This document shows, piece by piece, positions 36,571 through 45,590 of a stretch of DNA of 61,149 nucleotides. Both the position numbers and the translations under genes were made by a program. Position 1 is the stretch's first letter; each line of letters begins with the position of its first letter. Under the pieces are notes generated by a model. It had not been told where the DNA came from. It saw only the letters and a list, made by a program, of their open reading frames with translations, and made no database searches. The stretch comes from Mnemiopsis leidyi (lineage: Eukaryota; Ctenophora; Tentaculata; Lobata; Bolinopsidae): NCBI GenBank assembly GCA_000226015.1, contig JH153709.1, positions 173,629 to 234,777 of the forward strand, read 5' to 3'.

Positions 36571-37629
36571 TCACAATTCTGAATATTCAGACATGACAAC
36601 AGTGGAGAGGGACATTATCTGGAGATATTCGTCACCTCCATCCAACAGACATTTGTCTGTCTTAGCTATCTCCTCCATGATCGCAGATTTCTTTTTATCT
36701 GGCAATGAACTGTCCTCAAATATAAGATCATGCAACTGTTCAAGAATTTGAGAGGCGCTATAGGCATCATGCATCATGTCTTGGATGCCTCGCTGTAATT
36801 TAGTATAGTTCCCAGACTTAGCAAGTTCAAGCACCCTCTCAACCACTGTATGTGGCACAACACCAGCAATATCATGAATGTCCTGCTTGGTGACTTCCTC
36901 ATCCTTCTTTAGTCGAGCGCTACTCTGCAAATAAGTGATAGCTTTACGCAGATCTCCGCCACTAACTTGGCGGATAACTTCAATCACACCATCCCCACAT
37001 GTAACATTTTCTTCCTTGCAGATGTGATGCAGTCTGTCATCCAGAACAGAAGTGTCCAGAGGCTTAAACCTGAACTTGGCACACCTTGATGTGATGGGAG
37101 CTATTATTCTGCTTACATAGTTACAAATTAGACAAAATCTTGTTGTTTTGGTAAACTTCTCCATGGTGCGCCTGAGTGCAGATTGAGCAGCATTTGTCAT
37201 AGAGTCAGCTTCATCAAGTATTATCATTTTAATGCCTGGGATTTTGACACCATTAACTGTTTTTGAAGATACCGCAAGCTGAGCAAAGTTTTTAATTTTG
37301 TCTCTCACTACTTGAATACCACGCTCATCAGATGCATTTAGCTCTAGAACTCTATTTCCAAATTCTTTACCAAACATTTGCCTTGTTAAAGCTAGGATTG
37401 TAGACGTTTTTCCTGTGCCTGGAGGGCCATAGAACAGAAAGTTAGGAATATCATCCCCCTCTAGGCACTTTTTCAAGACCGCAACAACCTCATCCTGATG
37501 AGATACATCGTTGACTGTTCGAGGGCGATATTTTTCCACCCATGGGACAAATTGGGGAGCTGTTGATACAGGAGCTGCTGCAGCAACTTTAGGCTTAATT
37601 CCTGATCTTCCTTGTAAAAATGCATCCAT
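36571..37629 (-). CDS. RFC4: Replication factor C subunit 4
   Basis: Intronless 352-residue AAA+ clamp-loader subunit, which loads PCNA at primer-template junctions as part of the RFC pentamer. It shows RFC small-subunit boxes: VPWVEKYRPR near residue 29, Walker A GPPGTGKT at 68-75, NASDERGI near 98, Walker B LDEAD at 138-142, and the arginine-finger SRC at 181-183. Identity as RFC4 rather than RFC2/RFC5 rests on the N-terminal MDAFLQG and on FCLICNYVSRII with RRTMEKFTKTTR. Length matches human RFC4 (363). The ATG is 1 nt after CTCTCTCAAACCTCAG. It heads a same-strand run with WDR4 and SARNP. Confidence 0.95.
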   Translation of the reverse strand: MDAFLQGRSGIKPKVAAAAPVSTAPQFVPWVEKYRPRTVNDVSHQDEVVAVLKKCLEGDDIPNFLFYGPPGTGKTSTILALTRQMFGKEFGNRVLELNASDERGIQVVRDKIKNFAQLAVSSKTVNGVKIPGIKMIILDEADSMTNAAQSALRRTMEKFTKTTRFCLICNYVSRIIAPITSRCAKFRFKPLDTSVLDDRLHHICKEENVTCGDGVIEVIRQVSGGDLRKAITYLQSSARLKKDEEVTKQDIHDIAGVVPHTVVERVLELAKSGNYTKLQRGIQDMMHDAYSASQILEQLHDLIFEDSSLPDKKKSAIMEEIAKTDKCLLDGGDEYLQIMSLSTVVMSEYSEL

Positions 37630-37633
37630 CCTG

Positions 37634-40085
37634 AGGTTTGAGAGAGATTACAACAGGTAAAAGATTAAACATTAAAATTAAAAAGTCATCTCTTTGAAAA
37701 TAATTTCGGGCATTTATCTATGCTTTCCTAATTGTAAAAGCCAATTTTCTAAGATTGAAAATAAGAGGTCACTTTCAGAACGTTCTTTTTAGAAAATTAT
37801 TATCAATAACCACTACAATGATATTTTACTATATTCTCAAGAGGACTGTAGTGAATTAGTGGTCAAGGAAAGGTACTGTTATTCATATTCATTCTCCTCA
37901 TTCGGCACCACTAGACTGAGATTGCTGAATAAAAGAGCTGCCTGTTTTGCTTCGACCCCAATAAATTGCAAATTAGCAGTGAAACAATGAAAAAATGTTT
38001 AATCAAAATGCACCCATTTATAGTTAATATCATAAAAATAGTCCAAATCCTCAATTGACGACTCTTCAAAGGTTGCCCCTATCATCCACAGTGCAGTGAT
38101 CATAATGATATGTCAGTGAATAGACTTAGGATCTCTACTACTATCTATGATGATGATGAAATTATATAAACTATTTCAACACTACAAATTAAATACATTT
38201 ATTGAGCCGTAGATTGTGATGGAAGTTCTTTAAACTGCTCGACACAGTCCAAAGCCTGTGCCTACGGTATGGCTAGTGTTTAACTTGTTCAGGAAACAGA
38301 ACCTATAGGCTTCAATGAGCATTTTAGTAAAAACTGTTTAGATTGATTTGAAGATTTGTCAAATATTCTAAAAACTGGTTGTAAAAACAAACTGTTGAGC
38401 TAAATGAGACATGAAATGATCAATCACACTAAGAACATATAAAGCCCTTATCATTCATAAAATCTATAACTTCGAGAGAATAACCCACCTTCTCTTTTAT
38501 TTCCACACAACAGTTCAACTTATGCGTTTTATTACAATTTGGCCAGGGTGAAAATCTCACAAAAATGGGAATCAACCATTATGCGAACCATTTAAAACCA
38601 ATGTTATCTAGGTATCTCAGATGCTATGAAGATTTAATTTTGAATTCCTTTCATAACCATCATTCGTCTGACTGTTTGGGAGAATTTCTTTATCTCAGAT
38701 GCTATACTGCAAGATTTGAATTTGAATTTGAATATCAAAGTTGTGACACAATACAGTATAATGGTAATAAGTTAATAATTTAAAATATATAAAGTGAAGC
38801 AATTAGTAGATGTGCCACAGGATGCCACCTGAAAGAATCCAGTTCTTTTGATACCTTATATATAAGAAATTGTCTATATAATATAGAAGCAGTAAATCAT
38901 ACAGAGGGTCCAAATCATGTGAGATCCAAAGCCCATGCAATATCGAGTTGTATGTTTGATGATTGAATCCGGGAGGTGCCAGTGGTTCTAAATAAAAGTA
39001 ATACAATCACTTTCGTAGTTTTAAGTGATCCAATGTAGCTGGCCAAAAACAGTGACTAGCACTGCTCGTTTTCTGAGAGGGCACTTCCTATTTATTACAG
39101 GCCTGGATTCGGCCACGTACAAGTTCTTAAGGATCCTTGTTGAGCTGACAAAGTTTCATTGCATATAGGTGATAGGGTAACAACAGTTCGGAGATTTAAA
39201 GACTCATTGCTGACGACGATTAACACACGTTTATTGAAAGCTTCTTCAACATCAAACTCGTATCTATATATGTCTACCAACCCCCCTACAAATTGCCAAC
39301 AAGCAAACGACACACTTCCATAGAACTGGGGTCTCTTTCATCAATTCAATGCTGACACCAATCCGAGATTATCTTATTTCTCCATGTTTATTTCATTTCA
39401 AGTGGTTAACAGATAGCTTGCTTGGTTTCTGATGGTGTCTTCAATAAGCAGACATCTAGTCAGAAGGTGGATTACTGTTTGATCTTCGCAGCCAGAAGAA
39501 CACAGTGGGCTATTCCATCTTGTCTTGTCAAGGCATGAAAGGAATGAGTTAAGCAGATTATTTTGTGTAAGAGACTCATAATAAGCACTTCTTGCTCCTG
39601 ACTTGTTTCATGAGGCAGAGGTAGAAGACTAAGGGATACCCTTGAAATGTTAGGCCAGCCCTCAAACTGCTGTCAAATAACTCTTGCTTAATCTCCTGGT
39701 TATCAGTTAGTGCCAAACCATCTTCTTTCACCAAAGCATCCACTTGCTGATCTGATTGAGGTTTAAACAATCTGTTGAGGTCTTTCCAGAACTTTTTTGA
39801 TTAAGCAGCATTAAGGTTGCGAGTTTCATTCAGGATAAATTGTTGACATGCCTGCTTCTACAACTATCTAGTGCATCAGATTAACAAAAATCAGATAATC
39901 AAATATAATTCTGATAGGTTCTAAATTTGGTTTTACAATCGATACCAGATTTACAATATCAAACTAAAGAACAACTTTGATCACAATAAAACTGTATTTT
40001 CTGAGATTTTCTCTTGCTCTTTTGATAAATGCTTTGATTCCAACAAACTTGAAAACAGATTCTGAATAATCAGATACAAACTATC
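37634..40085. other. Intergenic between RFC4 and FAM32A
   Basis: AT-rich. It probably includes RFC4 upstream control sequence. A decayed LINE fragment occupies 39398-39830. I see nothing else supportable. Confidence 0.5.
39398..39830 (-). pseudogene. Non-LTR retrotransposon fragment, internally deleted and frameshifted
   Basis: Two pieces typical of LINE ORF2 are joined with the reverse-transcriptase core missing. Upstream (about 39800-39660): KKFWKDLNRLF followed by VDALVKEDGLALTDNQEI, like the linker before the RT domain. Downstream in another frame (about 39600-39398): WNSPLCSSGC-x7-HLLTRC, the C-terminal CCHC zinc-binding motif. Stops and the frame change show it is dead. Confidence 0.6.
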
Positions 40086-40433
40086 TCACTTGGTCCAACT
40101 GACTTTTGGAATATCAAAATGTTCGATTAAATTGTCCAAATGTTCATTGAATTGTTCAACTCTTTCTTTGTGGGAGGTCTCGGCTTTTTTCAATATTTTT
40201 TCACCCTCACGTTTCTGTTGAGCTTTTAAAAATGCCAGTTCTGCTTTGGTTTTTGTTACTTTGGGCTTACTCACCGTGTCTGCAGAAAGTGTGCTAGTGC
40301 CTGATTCCTCTGATTCTCTCTTTATTTCGGATTTTACGACATCTTCATTCAATTTCTTCTTTTTCTTTTTCTTTACTTTTCCATCTTTGACACCTTTTAA
40401 CTTGAGTTTTCCGCCAGTAAAGTTTTCAGCCAT
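40086..40433 (-). CDS. FAM32A: FAM32A homologue
   Basis: Single-exon 115-residue basic protein, close to human FAM32A (112). In human spliceosome structures FAM32A is a metazoan-type late (C*) splicing factor that helps position the 5' exon. Family marks are KLKLKGV near the N-terminus, a poly-Lys block, KKAETSHKERVEQFNEHLD and the ending EHFDIPKVSWTK, which is nearly invariant in the family. The middle is a Ser/Thr-rich spacer. The ATG is 5 nt after TTCAAATGATCAG, an acceptor-like site. Neighbours are RFC4 2.5 kb downstream on the same strand and repeat-rich DNA upstream. Confidence 0.93.
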   Translation of the reverse strand: MAENFTGGKLKLKGVKDGKVKKKKKKKLNEDVVKSEIKRESEESGTSTLSADTVSKPKVTKTKAELAFLKAQQKREGEKILKKAETSHKERVEQFNEHLDNLIEHFDIPKVSWTK

Positions 40434-40692
40434 AGTACCTGATCATTTGAAATTTGATTAATTAATTTAAAAATCTATTTCAACACTACAAATTAAATTA
40501 AATTCTGTTTTATTGGTAAATTTTGTTTTATTCGGGGTTACTGATGCTTGTGTCGACAGAATATTTTATTACACGTTTATCCTTAAAAAATGAATATTGT
40601 AAGTCCATAAAATCATATAAACAATAATATGAAGAACTGGTTTCAAGATTTTTTAAATAAACCATATTGCAAACTTTCATTAAGTTCCGGTT

Positions 40693-40885
40693 GTCCTGCC
40701 CCAGAACACTGTGCCCCACAACATTTTTTCCTGCATCTTTGGCCCCAGCGACCCTAACCCTAACCAAAACCCTAACACTAACCCTGACCATAACCCTTAC
40801 GAAGATGTCTTTTGTGAAGCAGGGCGTCACTGGGGCTAAATCTCTGGGTTAAAGTGCTCTGGGGCACGATGTTCTGGGGCAGGAC
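40693..40885. mobile_element. MITE-like inverted-repeat element (193 bp)
   Basis: Ends GTCCTGCCCCAGAACACTGT and, on the other strand, GTCCTGCCCCAGAACATCGT, each followed by GCCCCA, form terminal inverted repeats of about 26 bp with few mismatches. There is no ORF. The centre holds telomere-like CCCTAA repeats. I could not define a target-site duplication. Confidence 0.65.
40751..40800. repeat. Degenerate telomere-like (CCCTAA)n tract
   Basis: ACCCTAACCCTAACC followed by imperfect units (AAAACCCTAAC, ACTAACCCTGAC, CATAACCC). This is an interstitial copy of the animal telomere motif TTAGGG on the opposite strand, lying inside the inverted-repeat element. Confidence 0.8.
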
Positions 40886-42399
40886 GTCGGCCACCCAGGC
40901 GAATGACCAGGAAACCGTGATTGAGGGTAAAATGGAGAGGGTCTCTGTTAAAAGATCTACAAACTTTAGTCAAATCTTAGCCAAAGTAGCCATAAGTTTT
41001 TTTAGTACAATTTAACCGTAGTAGTTTCAGTAAGCTTCCTAACAATAAAATACACATAAAACTTGACAATATGTCCCATAGCTCACTATTGCCAGTTAGA
41101 ACAGTAGTTCAAGCTGCACACTTATGTATCCAAAATAGCTACTCTTGGACACATTATGATGATAGCTGATTGTTGAGGCCTGTGGCTTTGAGTATCAAGA
41201 CTTATAAGTGATTATATTTCCCTGAGCTATCATAACGAAAATTTTGAAGTTTTTATATCAGTTCTTAGAGTAATCATTACATGACTTAAACCATAGTTAG
41301 TTAAATCAATTTAACTTGTGCAAAATTTCTTACAGTGCAATGTAATACAAAGTAGCCATTATAAGAGAGAAATTCTCATCCCTAAGAGAGAGATTTTCAT
41401 CCCTAACCACTTAAATAGTGTTAACACTACTATCATACAAATAAATTGAGAATAGATACAAACGTGTCTGTTTGAAATTATTTCGAGTAAAAAGTTCCCA
41501 AAAAGATCGTATTTCTTAGTCATACAGAGAAAAGTAACATTCAAATCAGAACTGCTATGAGACTTAATAACTACCCGTTGCTACTACAAATAACTTAGCC
41601 ACTTTCTACAGTTTTGACACCGGGTTATGATGCTTAAAAAGCTTCAAGCTTGAGACAACTAGTATTCAAGGAGGCTAACGACGAATGAGAGCGCTACTTA
41701 CCAGGCGATGCCTGTCTAGAATTTTTCGAAATTTCGCAAAGTATGAAATGCATGAGAGTCTGTGAAGTATGTTATCAACCTATCATTAGGTATAAACCTA
41801 TCAGTAGGTTATTGGCCTACAAGAATCCTACTCCAGGGCTTTTGACGTCGAAAATTTAAAGAATATTCCACGGTCTCCAAAGACTGCTCACGCTTGCATC
41901 TAAAAGAAAGATTTGCGATAGAAGAACTGATAGACATGAGTCTAGGGAAACTCGTCTCTATGAGAGTAAAATGTCAGGAGGGTGCGCACTGCCGTACAAT
42001 GAAACAATTATATCAATGAAACAATTATATAATTTTTATGCCATTGTCATATATCAAATACAAATTTACAGAAAAAAAAGGGATGTGTGAGCAGTGAGAA
42101 TGAATGGATTTCACCCCAAGACTTGATTTCTATATAAGTCGGTGGGGCAATGGAATGTGCGTGCTACTCGCTTTTGCTCACACCAAAACACCAACCTAGT
42201 AAAAAATTTTGAGACTAATGGCTGAAAAGAAGGAGACAAGTATTTATATCGGAATGAATGCTGGTTCAAGGCGACTTCAGGAATCTATAGGGTGAAAACC
42301 TTCAAGTTCATAGAATTGTTTAAATGGTGCAAAAATGCTCAATATTCAAGATTAGTTTTACTCGGGAATTGTTGCAGCAAGCCTATGGTAATGAAATGG
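40886..42399. other. Intergenic upstream of FAM32A
   Basis: No gene is supported. A short CAGGCGATGCCTGTCTAGAATTT-like stretch at about 41702 resembles the right end of the element at 42792-43750 and may be a decayed copy. Confidence 0.4.
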
Positions 42400-42660
42400 A
42401 AAAACATATCTCCAAAGAATCATCCAAGTGGAAAAGGCAAACTTATCCCCGTTTGTCATATCAACTACCGAGGAACCGCTCCTGAAGCCACCGCCTTCCT
42501 TAAGAAGCTGGCACAAAAGCTCTCTGCAAAGCTTAATCAATCTCACCCTAACATCATGGGATACCTTAGGAGAAAATTAAGATTTGAGCTCAGCTCCTCA
42601 AAACGACATTGATGGCAGTCAAGGGGTTCAGAAAAAACTGAAAACAGAAACGTCAAGATT
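42400..42660 (+). pseudogene. C-terminal fragment of a mobile-element protein, frameshifted
   Basis: The reading GTAPEATAFLKKLAQKL ... LRRKLRFEL, then LLKTTLMAVKGFR after a frameshift, recalls the C-terminal segment (A-x-F-x-K-x-LA ... I-R-x-x-LRFALL-x-S-x-L-x-x-RG-x-R) of reverse-transcriptase-type mobile-element proteins common in marine invertebrates. An apparent 4-bp AGCT duplication in GAGCTCAGCTCCTC (about 42587-42600) breaks the frame. The exact family is not settled. Confidence 0.4.
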
Positions 42661-42791
42661 TCAGAACTTGACCATTGACCTAAATCTAATAGACTTCTAC
42701 ATTAGATGAACCCTCTTTAATTCGGTATTGCATATAATTTTTATACTTTTATAGAGCTCTTTATTCTTTATCTTTATATGGGGATAATTAA

Positions 42792-43750
42792 CGGGCGATG
42801 CGCGTCCACGATTCTTTGAGGAGCAGGTGTGACGCGCGCGAAGCGATGACGGTAGGTTGTAAGCCTACAAGGGGATAATTTTTGTATCATAATGTAATTT
42901 GAAATTAATTATTTTAAAAAGGCCAACAAGGTTAGCAAGTATAGAAGCAATAGAATATAAAATATATTGCTCTAACCAGAGCCCTGACCACGTCCCACAT
43001 CCAACCAGATCAAGTGACAAAAAATTATTTTAGCTGCGTAGCAACGTGTTTAACCAATAAAGCCCGATATGTGCGCACCGCTCAAAATTCAGATTGCCTT
43101 GCGTTTATGCCACGATTGCCTTGCGTTGCGGCCCATTTTCAATGTTGAAAATTATGCCGCCCCTTCGGAGTGGCAGCTTCGCGCGCGGGGGGCTGCCGCT
43201 TTGCGGCAGCAGGTCAGACAACGTCGGACAATGCCGCGACGCGCGCTTCAAACCAGACAGCTCTAAATTCGGACAGGTTGCCAAACTGCTAAACTGTAAA
43301 CGTTGCCTAGCCCCGGCTGCCGCAAAGCGGCGGTCTTCGGCGCCTTTTTGGAAATTGGGTCGAAAAGTGAAACAATTTGCTCTAACCAGAGCCCTTTTGC
43401 GCGCGCCACCTGAGGTGCGTAGCAGCCGCGCGCGTAAGCATCTAGTCAGGTGAATGAAACAATTGCCAGGCCAGACAGGTTATTCACCAGCTTGATCACA
43501 CACCCTTGCATTTGCCATATCGGTCTAGCTGAGGTGAAGTTAATCTCACAAAGTTTTTAGAAGCCTTATTTACCAAATGAGTTCATCTACAACTTGCCTT
43601 GCGTTGCGGCCCATTTTCAATTCGCGCGCGGGGGCTGCCGCTTCGCGGCAGCAGGTCAGGCAACGTCTGACAACCTACAACCTAACCATACCAGGTGGTT
43701 ATGCTCTCGCGCATTTCTGGCCTGAAGAAATTCTAGACGCGCATCGCCCG
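42792..43750. mobile_element. GC-rich 959-bp element with perfect 15-bp inverted ends and TTAA flanks
   Basis: The left end CGGGCGATGCGCGTC (42792-42806) is perfectly complementary to the right end GACGCGCATCGCCCG (43736-43750). Both are flanked by TTAA, the target of piggyBac-type transposons, although piggyBac ends usually start CCC. Inside are direct repeats (TTGCGTTGCGGCCCATTTTC at about 43123 and 43600; a GGCTGCCGCTTTGCGGCAGC hairpin near 43190 and a variant near 43630) and an inverted copy near 43310. It is far richer in GC than its surroundings. No transposase is seen, so it is non-autonomous. Confidence 0.65.
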
Positions 43751-43858
43751 TTAAGGTTGTAGGTAGATATTTTCCTTGTATAAAGATATGATATAATACG
43801 AAATTCATGACGCATTATATATCAAAATCTGATTTATGACTTGTCTCGTTCAGCTTTA

Positions 43859-43907
43859 GCTGCGTGAGTCGGGTATCACCGCGACAAGGTGTTACCCGAC
43901 TCGCAGC
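43859..43907. repeat. Long hairpin (about 20-bp stem)
   Basis: GCTGCGTGAGTCGGGTATCA pairs with TGTTACCCGACTCGCAGC around a short GCGACAA loop, with a 2-nt bulge and one mismatch. It may be part of another foldback repeat; the role is unknown. Confidence 0.75.
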
Positions 43908-45590
43908 TTGCTGCTCTCCTGGCGAGATAGACGGATAGCATCTCATCAAGGTTAAGTTTTCCGTTGGGATATTTGAAAATGAAAGAGAAAAAACGCTTTA
44001 ATTTTAAATTTAAATTGTAAATTGTATGTTACAAATGTACACTAACGTCATAGTAAGCGTAATATATCAGGGGCTTGTATTGGCGTGTATCAGTATATCA
44101 TTTAAATCTATGGTGGATTGTAATGTAAGCTATCTTATATGCATTATCGTGGCTTCCTATTGAAAACAAAGTCTTTTATGCTTGGACAAATACAAGACTC
44201 AATTTAAATTCCGGACAGATCGACAGAAACTGAGAAGGAAAAGATTGATTTATTCAGAGCAAGTAAGTTTCCCAGAAGCTTCAAACGAGCGAGAGCCGAG
44301 GATAAATATGTAAGTTATCTATGGCATTTTACGTAGAATTGGAAGGCTTAAAGAGACCTTCTACTTCTAAAAAGATGTCTTATAAAACATAAAAAAGCAA
44401 AAGGGCAAAATGAAGATAACTTTTTACGGACCCATTCCTAAATTCACTCTTATGTCTCAGCATCGAGCTGAATCATACTCAAAAAGTTGAGATAACATTT
44501 ATCTGCAAAAATTCATAAATCCCTGCTTTGGATTTTGTGATTTTTATTCAGAAAATGTGCTTGTAAACTGCCTTTTGATAGCACACCAGTGAACGATTTC
44601 ACATAATTTACACAATCGCTTTACTTGAAGTTTAATTGAAACAACACTATGCCTAACGAGGTACAAGTAGATCAAAGTAATTTGGATTATATCACAATGT
44701 TTACGGAGTTTCGAAGTAAAGCATATCAAAACATTTAAGCACTATGTCTATAGGGTTCAATCGAAAGTGATTAGAAAACTATTTAACTTCGAAAAAATTA
44801 GGTTATAGTAATTAAATAGCACGCTAACATATGAACTAGAATTACAAACTTTGACCGAGTCTGGGTCTAACCCTTGGTAATCCTTGTTGGATTACTTAAT
44901 AGGCAATATCACTATATATTCAGACTAAAATTCCCAGGCTGCCCATCATATAATATAAGGGTGAAAACGATCGAGATCGCTCTAGTCCCAACTTGAATTT
45001 TCTATTTATCGTCACCACAACATTCTTTGCTCGTTTTTAACTATGAAAAGTACATGAAAGAATTGTAAATCCCATGCTAAATACTATTAGTATTCCTATT
45101 TTAATTTAAAATGCATCCGCAAGGCAAAAACGCCGCTTAGTGTAACACAAAAAAATTTAAAATTTAAACCAATCTTGATAGAAATGCATTTTCCAAAGGA
45201 GTCATTATTTTGAGAGTTTGAACGTTACACGTGGCCTGAGCTTCGGGAACACGTGACACTCCACACAATCAACCGTAACGTCAGCCTAACGCGACGCCAC
45301 TAATAATTATCAGTATCATATATCTAATTTTCAACGTCTCCCTACTTCCATATCAATTCATCACACAATCAAACATCTCACACTGCGCATCACATCACCA
45401 GTGATGATGAGTTTTATTATTGCTCCTTATCTGTAACACCTGTTTCCAGAGCCGAGGGAGCTGATCTCGTGACCATGGCAACCGTCCTCTTGACTCGAGT
45501 CACGTGACGTCATCACTTAAACGTGACGTCATGCTTTCTGACGTGATATATATCAGATCACACGATACTTTGAAGAGCAGGTTTGAGGAA
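43908..45590. other. Intergenic upstream of the striatin 3' end
   Basis: AT-rich sequence without a supported gene, probably including the striatin 3' UTR near 45500-45590. Confidence 0.45.

Noticed and set aside
43069..43453. GC-rich frames inside the TTAA element
   Set aside because: They arise from hairpin repeats and high GC, with no transposase motifs.
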